Below are positions 12,037 through 21,683 of a stretch of DNA of 64,000 nucleotides, in pieces; within the stretch, counting starts at the first letter, position 1, and each line of letters begins with the position of its first letter. Origin of the DNA: Deinococcus sp. AB2017081 (GTDB taxonomy: Bacteria > Deinococcota > Deinococci > Deinococcales > Deinococcaceae); contig NZ_CP140098.1 in assembly GCF_034440735.1 (NCBI RefSeq), positions 916,501 to 980,500 on the forward strand, read 5' to 3'. The position numbers and the translations under genes were made by a program. The notes under the pieces were generated by a model that saw only the letters and a list, made by a program, of their open reading frames with translations, was not told the origin of the DNA and made no database searches.

Positions 12037-13585
12037 GGCTCTCGTTTCCAGCGGCGTCCCGTCCGATCAGGGTGACCGGGACACCGTCGCCAGGACTGGG
12101 CAGCAGCCAGCGGAAGGAGCCGGCCGCGCCATTGACATGGTGCGTGATGACGGTGGGCCCGGCCGTCACGGTGACGGTCACGCGGGCAGGGCTGGCGTCC
12201 CGCAGCGTGCCGGACACGATCAGCACCCGGCCCTGCCGCTCGGCCCGCAGGCCGCTCAGCGCGGGCGGCGTGCGGTCGATGCTGATGACCTGCGTGCGCG
12301 TGATGGTCTGTCCGGCGCGGCTGGCCCGCACCTGCACGCGGTACTGGCCCTCGGGCAGCTGGTCTTCCAGCCGATCCAGGCGGTACTGCCCCTCCTGCCC
12401 GGACAGCGGCAGGGTGCGCCCGGCGATGGTCACGCTCAGGCCTGCCCCCGGCTGGCTGCTGGCCTGCACCGCCAGGTCACGCAGGCTCACGGCCCGCGCC
12501 CCGACATCCAGCACCAGCGGCGCGGCGCGGGCCACGTCCAGCGACTGGTTCAGGCGATCGGTGTCGTCCAGCACCAGCGGAGCGAGGGCGCCGTCCGGTG
12601 TCCGGGCCTGTCCCTGCGCGAGCGGCGTGTCGCCCTGGCTGGGCAGCGCGACCTGCCCCTCGAACACCTTGACCACGCCGCTGGCGTCCACCCGGAACAC
12701 CGTGCCGCGCACGGCCGTGCTCACCACCGGTGTGTCCAGGCGGTAGCCGCCCTGACCCTTCTCGACGACGTTCCACGCGGTGCCGCGTGCCAGCCGCAGC
12801 AGCACCTCGCGGCCGGTCTCGGTGCGTTCCACGCTCAGCACGCTCAGTTCGCTCTGCTCGTTCAGGCGCAGGTAGCCGCCGCCGCTGAAGCCGATCTCGG
12901 CCCAGGCGTCCCTGCCGGTATTCACGGCGCTGCCCGGGCGCAGGGCATCTCCGACCAGGGCGCTGCGAGCGGCCGACCCCGCCGTGCCCAGCCGCACGGC
13001 GCCGCGCGTGGCCTGCACGACGGCGTCGCCCTCGCCGCGGAACTGTGCGGCGTACCACGGGTCGTTCTCCCGGAACGCCGTCACCGTGCCGCTGCGCAGC
13101 GCGACCTGCTGTCCGGCCTCGACCGTCACGACCTTGCCGTTCAGGTCGATCCGGACGCTGCCGCTGAGCACCGCCACCCGCTGCGTGGCATCGGCCAGAT
13201 CGACCCGGAGCTGCCCACGGCCCTCCATGACCACGTGGTTGCCCTGGACATGCACCGCCACCGGGCCGCGCAGGAAGAAGCGCCCGCGCGTCAGGTCGGC
13301 CTCGTCGCGCAGGCGGCGCAGCTGCGACGCGCTGCCCATGATGACCGTGCCCTGTGCCCCGGCCCGCAGGATGGCGCGGCCGGTGCCGCTGCGCAGGCCG
13401 GTCGTGATCGCTGCCGCGCCCGTCTGGGGGGCCCAGCTGCCCCCGTCGCGCTGCACCTCCAGATAGCCCTGGCCCTGCACCAGCGTCACAGCTCCGGCCG
13501 TGTCCTGTGCGGCGGCCACCGGCCACCCGACTGCGAACAGCGCGGGCACCATGAGCCGGACGGTGGAGGGAAGACGGACGCTCAC
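12020..13585 (-). CDS. FecR-domain secreted protein
   Basis: 521-residue exported protein with a weak N-terminal signal (RLMVPALFAVGWPVAAAQD). Two FecR-type beta regions are visible: residues ~35-150 (GQGYLEVQRDGGSW, LRSGTGRAILRAG) and ~225-330 (GSAVNTGRDAWAEIGFSGG, TPVVSTAVRGTVFRVD). The C-terminal ~170 residues look like Ig-like strands (YRVQVRASRAGQTI, IDRTPPALSGLRAE). FecR-like proteins next to CHASE2 cyclases are a recurrent pair; the FecR part probably serves as the envelope partner of the sensor. The start is taken as the GTG at 13585, 6 nt behind a TAAACT box; GTG 13591 and ATG 13552 are alternatives. Confidence 0.8.
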   Translation of the reverse strand: MSVRLPSTVRLMVPALFAVGWPVAAAQDTAGAVTLVQGQGYLEVQRDGGSWAPQTGAAAITTGLRSGTGRAILRAGAQGTVIMGSASQLRRLRDEADLTRGRFFLRGPVAVHVQGNHVVMEGRGQLRVDLADATQRVAVLSGSVRIDLNGKVVTVEAGQQVALRSGTVTAFRENDPWYAAQFRGEGDAVVQATRGAVRLGTAGSAARSALVGDALRPGSAVNTGRDAWAEIGFSGGGYLRLNEQSELSVLSVERTETGREVLLRLARGTAWNVVEKGQGGYRLDTPVVSTAVRGTVFRVDASGVVKVFEGQVALPSQGDTPLAQGQARTPDGALAPLVLDDTDRLNQSLDVARAAPLVLDVGARAVSLRDLAVQASSQPGAGLSVTIAGRTLPLSGQEGQYRLDRLEDQLPEGQYRVQVRASRAGQTITRTQVISIDRTPPALSGLRAERQGRVLIVSGTLRDASPARVTVTVTAGPTVITHHVNGAAGSFRWLLPSPGDGVPVTLIGRDAAGNESRAVLP

Positions 13586-13597
13586 CTCCACAGTTTA
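13586..13597 (-). promoter_or_regulatory. Leaderless promoter -10 of the FecR gene
   Basis: TAAACT at 13597-13592 (minus strand), 6 nt before the GTG at 13585. It lies back-to-back with the ABC-F promoter, 32 bp away. Confidence 0.6.
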
Positions 13598-13629
13598 CGA
13601 GAAAAACCCGACAGTTTGGCGGCTCGCCG

Positions 13630-13642
13630 TATACTTGGGGGC
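13630..13642 (+). promoter_or_regulatory. Leaderless promoter -10 of the ABC-F gene
   Basis: TATACT at 13630-13635, 7 nt before the GTG at 13643. This geometry fixes the start codon. Confidence 0.65.
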
Positions 13643-15532
<1,890 letters not shown>

Positions 15533-15562
15533 AGGCAGAGTCGCCGCACACTGGAAACGAAA

Positions 15563-15588
15563 CAGCGCCCCCGGAGATGGGGGCGCTG
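15563..15588. terminator. Bidirectional terminator
   Basis: Perfect 10-bp stem (15563-15572 with 15579-15588) and a 6-nt loop between the convergent ABC-F and BIG2 lipoprotein genes. Confidence 0.75.
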
Positions 15589-15601
15589 CTCGTTGAAGGG
15601 A

Positions 15602-16528
15602 TTACTGAACGGCGGAGGGCACGACCTTGATGTAGTTGATCTTGGTGTTCGTGCCACCGATCGAGTCCACCGTCAGGAAGCCGTCGGTCACCGAGATGGA
15701 GGCCTTGGTGTATTCCTTGACCGAGCCCGCCGTGGCGGCCGTGGAGGGCACCACACTCACGCCCTCGACGTTGATCAGGTGGGTGCTGTCGATGTTGCGC
15801 TTGTCGGCGTCACCGACGCTGACGATCACGTCGTACTTCCCGCTGTTGACCTTGTACTCCCACGCAGCCGGCCCCTTCTGGGTGCTGGCGCTGCAGCTGC
15901 CGCAGTCCATCAGGATCATGCCGTACTGTTCGGGCTTGAGGCCCTGGACGATGTTGGCCTTGTCCACTCCGAGGGGATCGCGGAACCGTCCGGCAGTGGT
16001 CATGTCAAGAGGAGCCTTCGTGGTGGCCTTGGCGGTCGCTTCGGTGATCCAGCCGCTGGTGCCGTTGAAGGCCGCGCCCGTGTCGTTGGTGAAGCCGGTG
16101 GCGGCTGTGGCGGCGGCCGTCCCGAAGCGCACGTTGAAGGCCGGGGTGGGGGTGGTGGTGGTTCCGCCCGCGACAACCTTCAGCGTGATGCTGGCGGTCT
16201 TGGTGGCGTCGAAGGTGGACTTCGCGGTGATGGTGGTCGTACCGACGGTCAGGGCGACGATCGCGCCGGTGGAGCTGTTGATGCTGGCAACGGCAGGAGC
16301 ACTGGTGCTCCACGTGACGGTCTTGGCCGCCGTTCCGGTGGCGGTGACGTTCGCAGTCGCAGTCGCGGTTTCACCGACAGTCATCTGGTTGTCGGTGCTG
16401 ACTGCGGCAACGGCGACGGCCGTGACGGCGTTGGCAGGGGTGCTCTTGCCACAGGCGACCATGCCCACGGTCAGGGTGGCGGCGAGGACGGCGAGGGTGG
16501 AACGGCGAACAGTGTTGGATTGCAGCAT
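15602..16528 (-). CDS. Lipoprotein with BIG2 and malectin-like domains
   Basis: 308-residue envelope lipoprotein. The signal peptide RSTLAVLAATLTVGMVAC ends in a lipobox (Cys at ~26). Residues ~35-120 are a bacterial Ig-like (BIG2) domain (AVSTDNQMTVGET, VTWSTSAPAVASI, GTTTITAKS). A Thr-rich linker follows (GGTTTTPTP), and residues ~130-308 resemble a malectin-type carbohydrate-binding fold (FNVRFGTAA, GKYDVIVSVGDAD, HLINVEGV, GFLTVDSIGGTNTKINYIKV). The likely role is binding of a cell-surface glycan. The second domain is my inference from the strand pattern; the BIG2 part is clearer. Confidence 0.75.
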   Translation of the reverse strand: MLQSNTVRRSTLAVLAATLTVGMVACGKSTPANAVTAVAVAAVSTDNQMTVGETATATANVTATGTAAKTVTWSTSAPAVASINSSTGAIVALTVGTTTITAKSTFDATKTASITLKVVAGGTTTTPTPAFNVRFGTAAATAATGFTNDTGAAFNGTSGWITEATAKATTKAPLDMTTAGRFRDPLGVDKANIVQGLKPEQYGMILMDCGSCSASTQKGPAAWEYKVNSGKYDVIVSVGDADKRNIDSTHLINVEGVSVVPSTAATAGSVKEYTKASISVTDGFLTVDSIGGTNTKINYIKVVPSAVQ

Positions 16529-16804
16529 GAGGATACCGAGCCTTTACGAGAGAGGGCGGGCTGTGGATGCAGACCTGATCGGTTGATCGTCCCCACTGTG
16601 GCCCAATGACCGTTACTGGAACGTGAAAGGCCCTGCCACGATTCGTTTAGTTTCAGTGGGCACCCGGTGGACGGCCCAAGTCGGTGTGCTGGTGCGGAAA
16701 ATGTGACCAGACCGTCCTGAGAAGGCTGACCGGCGCGGGGCGCACTCGCTGAGACAGGCGTTAATGCTGGCTGACCGGATTCTGAAGGCGTGGGCATTGA
16801 ACCC
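16529..16804. other. Intergenic region, no gene seen
   Basis: About 276 bases between the BIG2 lipoprotein and the cation ATPase. It is less GC-rich than its flanks and has stops in all frames at short intervals. I see no RNA gene or convincing small gene. It must hold the lipoprotein promoter (minus strand), which I cannot place with confidence. Confidence 0.5.
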
Positions 16805-16838
16805 TGTCATCTGAGCGACTGCTCAGGTATCATGGGGC
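16805..16838 (+). promoter_or_regulatory. Cation ATPase promoter with ArsR/SmtB-type operator
   Basis: A TATCAT -10 box at 16828-16833 lies 5 nt before the ATG at 16839 (leaderless). Seventeen bases upstream is a poor -35 (TGTCAT, 16805-16810). The spacer is occupied by the perfect inverted repeat CTGAGC-GACT-GCTCAG at 16811-16826, which fits the TGAnCAnnTGnTCA operators of SmtB/CadC-type repressors at all but one position. Repressor bound here would block polymerase directly; the repressor gene is the second gene of the operon. Confidence 0.7.
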
Positions 16839-18986
16839 ATGGCTGATCCCGCCTCCGTACCGCTCACCTACGTTGTAGACGGCATGGACTGCGCCAGCTG
16901 CGTCCGCAAGGTCGAGGCCATGGTCGGCCGCCTGCCCGGTGCCGGCGACGTGCAGACCAGTTTCACGCAGCAGACCCTGCGGCTGGCCCTGGACGAGACC
17001 CGCACACCGCGCGAGGCGCTGGAGGGCAATCTGCGGGCACTGGGCTATGTTCCGACCCTCCAGGTGGTGCAGACCACACCCCCCACCCCGCGGGCCGGGG
17101 ATCTGGCCGCACCGACGGTACCGGGCCGCGCGTGGTACGCCACGCCCGCCGGCCGCCTGGTCGTCCTGAGTGGAGCCTTGCTGCTGGCTGCGTGGGTGCT
17201 GGGCTTCCTGGCCCCAGCCACATCGACCGCCGCGTATATCGCGGCCACGCTGGTCGGCACGGTGCCGCTGGCCCGCCGCGCGTGGGCCAGTGCCCGGCTG
17301 GGCGAGCCCTTCAGTATCAACACGCTGGTCACCCTGGCCGCCATCGGCGCGGTGCTGATCGGCGAGGCGGCCGAGGGGGCGGTGGTCGTGTTCCTGTTCA
17401 CGGTGGGCGAACTCCTGGAGGGCGTCGCGGCAGGCCGGGCGCGGGCGGGGATCCACGCGCTGGCGGCCCTCGCGCCCCGCACGGCGCTGCTCGTCCACGG
17501 GGAACACACGCACGAAGTCGGCGCGGATACGCTTCAGGTCGGGCAGACGGTGCAGGTCAATCCCGGCGCACGGGTGCCCGCCGACGGGCGGGTGCTGAGC
17601 GGCATGTCCAGCGTGGACGACAGCCCCGTGACCGGCGAGAGCGTGCCGGTCGTGAAGGCCGTGGGCGATACGGTCTACGCCGGGAGCATCAATGCCGACG
17701 GTGTGCTGCACGTGCAGGTCGAGCGGACGGCCGCCGACAACACGATTGCCCGGATCATCCACATGGTCGAGGAAGCCGAGGCGAGCCGCGCCCCCACGGC
17801 CCGATTCATCGACCGCTTCAGCCGCGTGTACACGCCGGGCGTGGTGCTGGTCTCGGCGCTGGTGGCCGTGGTGCCGCCGCTGCTGCTGGGTCAGCCGTGG
17901 CACGAGTGGCTGTACCGGGGGCTGGCGCTGCTGCTGATCGGCTGCCCGTGTGCGCTGGTGCTGTCCGTCCCGGCCGCCGTGACCAGCGCCGTCAGCGCGG
18001 GCACCCGCCGGGGTCTGCTCGTCAAGGGCGGCGCAGCCCTGGAGGCCGTCGGGGGCGTGAAGACCGTGGCCTTCGACAAGACCGGCACCCTGACCGCCGG
18101 CCACCCGGCCGTGACCCAGGTGCGCGGCCTGGAGCTCCCCGAATCCGAGGTGCTGCGCCTCGCCGCCGCCGTGGAATCCGGCAGCAGCCACCCGCTGGCC
18201 CGCGCCGTGACGGACGCCGCCCGCGCTGCCGGTCTGACGGTGCCCGCCGCCACCGACGCCCGCGCCGTGCCCGGACGGGGCGTGACCGCGACCGTGGAGG
18301 GCCGCCCCGTGTACGTCAGTGCGCCCACGCACGCGGCCAGTCTGGTGCCGCTGACCGGCCTGGACGACGACATCACCGATCTGGAGGCCACCGGGCACAC
18401 GGTGGTCATCCTGCACGACGACACGCGGGCGCTGGGGCTGCTCGCCCTGCGGGACGAACTGCGCGGGGACGCCGCGTCGGCCGTCGCCGCGCTGCGTGCC
18501 CTGGGCATCGGCACGGTCATGCTCACGGGCGACAATGCTCGCACTGCTCACGCCGTCGCCGCGCCGCTGGACATCGACGTCCGCGCCGGGCTGCTCCCGG
18601 AGGACAAACTGCGGATCATTGCGGGGCTGCCCGGCCCCGTCGCCATGGTCGGGGACGGCATCAACGACGCGCCCGCGCTGGCCCGCGCCGACGTCGGGAT
18701 CGCCATGGGCGGCGGCACCAACGTCGCGCTGGAGACCGCCGACGCCGCGCTGCTGCGCTCCCGCGTGCAGGGTGTGGTGGAACTCGTGGGCCTGTCGCGG
18801 GCCACCATGGGCAACATCCGGCAGAACATCGCCTTCGCGCTGGGCCTCAAGGCCATCTTCCTGGTGACCACGCTGCTGGGCACCACGAACCTGTGGATGG
18901 CGATCCTGGCCGACACCGGGGCCACGGCCATCGTGACCGCCAACGCCCTGCGGCTGCTGCGCTGGCAGCCCCGGAAGGGCGCGTGA
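16839..18986 (+). CDS. P1B-type cation-transporting ATPase (Zn/Cd/Pb efflux)
   Basis: Inner-membrane heavy-metal exporter, 715 residues. Order of parts: N-terminal HMA domain with GMDCASC (residues ~12-18); membrane helices; phosphatase loop with TGES; the metal-channel motif GCPCAL (~368); phosphorylation site DKTGTLT (~411); SSHPLARA (~452, the HP motif); hinge GDGINDAPALARADVG (~606); and two last helices. The final helices carry GLKAIFLVTTLLG and LADTGATAIV, the Lys and Asp-Gly pattern of the P1B-2 (Zn/Cd/Pb) group rather than Cu ATPases. The start is the ATG at 16839, set by the leaderless promoter. Its stop overlaps the start of the ArsR gene. Confidence 0.93.
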   Translation: MADPASVPLTYVVDGMDCASCVRKVEAMVGRLPGAGDVQTSFTQQTLRLALDETRTPREALEGNLRALGYVPTLQVVQTTPPTPRAGDLAAPTVPGRAWYATPAGRLVVLSGALLLAAWVLGFLAPATSTAAYIAATLVGTVPLARRAWASARLGEPFSINTLVTLAAIGAVLIGEAAEGAVVVFLFTVGELLEGVAAGRARAGIHALAALAPRTALLVHGEHTHEVGADTLQVGQTVQVNPGARVPADGRVLSGMSSVDDSPVTGESVPVVKAVGDTVYAGSINADGVLHVQVERTAADNTIARIIHMVEEAEASRAPTARFIDRFSRVYTPGVVLVSALVAVVPPLLLGQPWHEWLYRGLALLLIGCPCALVLSVPAAVTSAVSAGTRRGLLVKGGAALEAVGGVKTVAFDKTGTLTAGHPAVTQVRGLELPESEVLRLAAAVESGSSHPLARAVTDAARAAGLTVPAATDARAVPGRGVTATVEGRPVYVSAPTHAASLVPLTGLDDDITDLEATGHTVVILHDDTRALGLLALRDELRGDAASAVAALRALGIGTVMLTGDNARTAHAVAAPLDIDVRAGLLPEDKLRIIAGLPGPVAMVGDGINDAPALARADVGIAMGGGTNVALETADAALLRSRVQGVVELVGLSRATMGNIRQNIAFALGLKAIFLVTTLLGTTNLWMAILADTGATAIVTANALRLLRWQPRKGA

Positions 18987-19345
18987 CCGCCGCGTCCGAC
19001 CCGGCCGTGTGCGAGGTGGCCTGCACCCACCCCGAAGCCGTCGCCACCGCCCGCGCCGCGCTGCCCGACGCGGTCACCGTGGACGCCGCCACCACCCTGC
19101 TCAAGGTCGTGGCCGACCCCACCCGCTTCCGCATCCTGAGCGCCCTGCACACCGGCGAGCTGTGCGTGTGCGACCTGGCGGTCGTCGTCGGGATCAGCGA
19201 GAGCGCCACCAGCCACCAGCTGCGGCTGCTGCGCGAGCACCGCGTCGTCGCGTCGCGCCGGGTCGGCCGCACCGTGTACTACTCGCTGCTGGACGCGCAC
19301 GTGACCACCCTGATCGGCAACGCCACCGAGCACGTGCGCGAGTAG
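18983..19345 (+). CDS. ArsR/SmtB family metal-responsive repressor
   Basis: Winged-helix repressor, 120 residues, which should release the operator upstream of the ATPase when metal binds. It starts at the GTG at 18983, overlapping the ATPase stop by 4 nt (GTGA). Two metal sites can be read. The first is the CadC-like cysteine set: N-terminal CEVAC (residues ~10-14) plus ELCVCDL in the alpha3 region (~59-65). The second is the SmtB/CzrA alpha5 set DxH-x10-HxxE near the C-terminus (DAHVTTLIGNATEHVRE). The recognition helix is SATSHQLRLLREHRVV. Both together suggest sensing of Cd/Pb and Zn, matching the pump. Confidence 0.92.
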   Translation: MTAASDPAVCEVACTHPEAVATARAALPDAVTVDAATTLLKVVADPTRFRILSALHTGELCVCDLAVVVGISESATSHQLRLLREHRVVASRRVGRTVYYSLLDAHVTTLIGNATEHVRE

Positions 19346-19354
19346 GGGGATCGG

Positions 19355-19366
19355 TACAGTGGGAGG
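19355..19366 (+). promoter_or_regulatory. Leaderless promoter -10 of the nitrilase-family gene
   Basis: TACAGT at 19355-19360, 6 nt before the ATG at 19367. It marks that ATG as the original start even though the frame there is closed by a TGA at 19421. Confidence 0.6.
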
Positions 19367-20196
19367 ATGACACCCTTCCGTCTCGCCACCGCGAGCTGCC
19401 CATCAGCGGGGATGCCCGCGTGAACGGCCGGAATGTCCAGGCCGCCATGCGGGACGCTGCCGCCCGGGGAACCCGGCTGATCCACTTTCCGGAGGGCATG
19501 CTCTCGGGCTACGCGAAGAATCCGATCCAGGACTGGGCCGAGGTCGACTGGGACGTCGTGCGGGAGGAACTGGAGGCGGTGATGGCCCTGGCCGCAGCGT
19601 TGAAGCTCTGGGTCGTGCTCGGCTCGGCGCACCCGTTGACGCCGCCGCACTGGCCGCACAACAGCATGTATGTGATCTCCGATCAGGGAAGCATCGTGAC
19701 CCGCTACGACAAGCGAGTCTGCTCGTACACCGAGGTCACGCGCTTCTATACCCCCGGCCACGCGCCCACCGTGTTCGAGGTGGACGGCTGGCGCTTCGGC
19801 TGCGTGATCTGCGTCGAGATCAACTTCCCGGCGCTGTTCATGGAGTACGACCGGCTGGGCGTGGACGCCCTGCTGCTCAGCACCTATCCGGTCGACCGCA
19901 TCTTCCTCGTCAAGGCGCGTGCCCACGCGGCCATCCACAACGTCTGGATCAGCGTGTCCAGCGTCACCGAGACCGACCACCTGTTCCGTTCAGCCCTGAT
20001 CGATCCGCGCGGCGAGGTCGCGGCCGAGGTGCCCGGCGTGCAGGGCGTCGTCGTGAGCACCCTTGACCGGAGTGCGCCGGAACTGGACATCGCCCTCGCG
20101 AAGGCGCGGCCGTGGCGGGCCAGTGTCGCAGATGATCCCCGCTACGACACAGCCGGTCTGGACGACCCACGCAGCACGGATCGAACCAGCGTCTAG
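19367..20196 (+). pseudogene. Carbon-nitrogen hydrolase (nitrilase family) with an early frameshift
   Basis: Nitrilase-superfamily amidohydrolase with the catalytic Glu (HFPEG), Lys (RYDKRV) and Cys (VICVEINFP) all present. The natural N-terminus MTPFRLATASCP starts at the ATG at 19367 behind a leaderless promoter, but this frame ends at the TGA at 19421-19423. The rest of the protein (ISGDARVNGRN onward to 20196) continues in the next frame. Inserting one base in the CCC near 19399-19401 would restore a single ~276-residue protein. The alternative is a shorter protein from the GTG at 19420 (258 residues) that lacks the first beta strand. It may be a true frameshift, an inactive gene, or a sequencing error in the C run. 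The downstream region carries repeat family 1. Confidence 0.75.
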
Positions 20197-20245
20197 CGCA
20201 TACGGGATTCAGTTGATTCCAGGGCATGGCAGCGTCGTGAGCCGG

Positions 20246-20339
20246 AGACCCCTCACCCCAGCCCTCTGCTTCGCAGCTCTGCGAGCCTCCCCAGGGGAGA
20301 GGGAGGGAGGAGCGCCGAGGGCGGAAGGGTGAGGGGTCT
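20246..20339. repeat. Dispersed repeat, family 1, copy B, with terminal inverted repeats
   Basis: A 94-base element bounded by perfect 13-bp inverted repeats (AGACCCCTCACCC at 20246-20258, its complement at 20327-20339). It contains the 23-base core 20263-20285, identical to the complement of 1348-1370. It lies between the nitrilase-family gene and telA, which converge, and could fold into a long hairpin. No coding potential is seen. Confidence 0.75.
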
Positions 20340-20369
20340 TGGATGCCGCGAACTCAACTGAGTCCGGCC

Positions 20370-21587
20370 TCAGATCTTCAGTTCGCCCTGCGGCGTCACG
20401 TTCAGATCCTGCGCGAGTTCCCGTGAGACCTGCTGGCGCTCGCGATCCAGATACGTCTGTGCCTGCCCGACCTCCCTGTCGAGCACCTGCATGGTGTCCT
20501 TGAAGCGTTCCAGTGCCTGCTGCCGGTACGAGCTGATGGCGTCGAGCGCGCCGTACACCTCGCGGAAGGCATTCTGGATGATCTGCGGATCGACGGTGGC
20601 GCTGCCCGCCTGCCGCTGGATCTCGGTGGACTGCTCGCGCAGGAGCTTCGCTGTGCTGCCGATCATGCGGCCGGTCGTGTCGTTCAGGGCCGTGACCTGC
20701 CCCAGTACGGCCTGCTGCGTGCCCAACGCCTGTGAGACCATCAGGGCCGTCTTCAGGGCGCTGACAGTGGTGGTGGTGGCCCGGTCGACCCCCTTGATGA
20801 GTTCCAGATTGTTGCGGCGCACCAGATCCAGCGCCAGGTAGCCCTGGATGCTGACGGCGAGCTGGGTCAGCAGGTCGGTCACGCGCTGGCGCACGGCGAA
20901 CAGCAGTTCCTCGCTGACCATGCGGGCCTTTTCCGGGTCGGTCATCTGGAGTACCGCCAGGCGGCCAGTCAGGGCCTCATCGACCGCCTTGCCCACGTGG
21001 GCGTACTGCCGGAGCTTCTGCATGGTCTCCCACAGGTGCACCTTCTCGGTCTCGATGGTGGCGTTGTCGCGGCGCAACTCGTCCTGGCCCCGGTACAGCG
21101 CCTCCAGAATGCCGTTCAGGTGGCTCTGGGCGCTCTGGTACTTGTCCATGTGGTTCTGAACCTTCTTGCCGCCGGGCAGCATGCCCAGGAAGCGCCGGGG
21201 CGTGGGGGTGCGGCTGGGGTCGAGGCCCTCCACGGTGCGGCGCAGCTCGGTCAGACCTTTCAGGATGTCGCTGCCCTCGGCCAGCGCGCCCACGCGGGTG
21301 GCCCGCAGGGGGCGGTCGAGCATGCGATTTGAACTCTGCGCGGCGGCCCGCTGCTCGGGCAGGCCCAGATCGTGCACGGCGTCGAGCTTGCGCTTGAACT
21401 CCGGGGTGTGGGTGCCCGCGTTCAGCACGTCCTCGGCAAACGCGCGGGCCATGGTGTCCAGGCGGGCGCGGTCGTCGTCGGACAGCGGCACCATCTCCGG
21501 AGCCTGCTGCGGCTGCACGCCCGGCACGGCGTCCGGAGCCTTGAGCACCGAGTCGGGTGGGGTCAGTGGGCCGGGGGCATCACTCAT
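20370..21587 (-). CDS. Toxic anion resistance protein TelA family
   Basis: 405-residue cytosolic protein of the TelA/KlaA family, linked to tellurite and other stress tolerance. Almost entirely alpha-helical and charged. Family landmarks are a central PTPRRFLGMLPGGKKVQNHMDKY-like block (~residue 128-150; FLGMLPGGKK is visible), the long coiled-coil body (LNGILEALYRGQDELRRDN), and the conserved end QIIQNAFREVYGALDAI and YRQQALERFKDTM. The first ~35 residues are Pro-rich and disordered. TelA genes often accompany TerD-type stress genes, but none is nearby here. Confidence 0.9.
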   Translation of the reverse strand: MSDAPGPLTPPDSVLKAPDAVPGVQPQQAPEMVPLSDDDRARLDTMARAFAEDVLNAGTHTPEFKRKLDAVHDLGLPEQRAAAQSSNRMLDRPLRATRVGALAEGSDILKGLTELRRTVEGLDPSRTPTPRRFLGMLPGGKKVQNHMDKYQSAQSHLNGILEALYRGQDELRRDNATIETEKVHLWETMQKLRQYAHVGKAVDEALTGRLAVLQMTDPEKARMVSEELLFAVRQRVTDLLTQLAVSIQGYLALDLVRRNNLELIKGVDRATTTTVSALKTALMVSQALGTQQAVLGQVTALNDTTGRMIGSTAKLLREQSTEIQRQAGSATVDPQIIQNAFREVYGALDAISSYRQQALERFKDTMQVLDREVGQAQTYLDRERQQVSRELAQDLNVTPQGELKI

Positions 21588-21637
21588 GCCCCTGATTACG
21601 CCCCATGATCATGAAACGTTGCATCCGGCAAAAGGCG

Positions 21638-21671
21638 GATCGGGCCGTGCCCACGTGGGAGCGGCCCGATC
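21638..21671 (-). terminator. Terminator hairpin after the BsuPI gene
   Basis: Perfect 10-bp stem (21638-21647 with 21662-21671); the loop itself contains the palindrome CCCACGTGGG. It lies just past the stop of the BsuPI-domain gene. Confidence 0.75.
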
Positions 21672-21683
21672 TGAACGCAGGAT

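Noticed and set aside
12137..13642. Possible 500-residue N-terminal extension of the ABC-F protein
   Set aside because: It is antisense to the FecR gene and has no domain; the TATACT box and the conserved start of ABC-F place the start at 13643.
15602..16528. Repeated ACGGTC/GCCG strings in the BIG2 lipoprotein region as a repeat array
   Set aside because: They follow codon bias for Thr/Ala/Val in a low-complexity protein; no regular spacing as in CRISPR.
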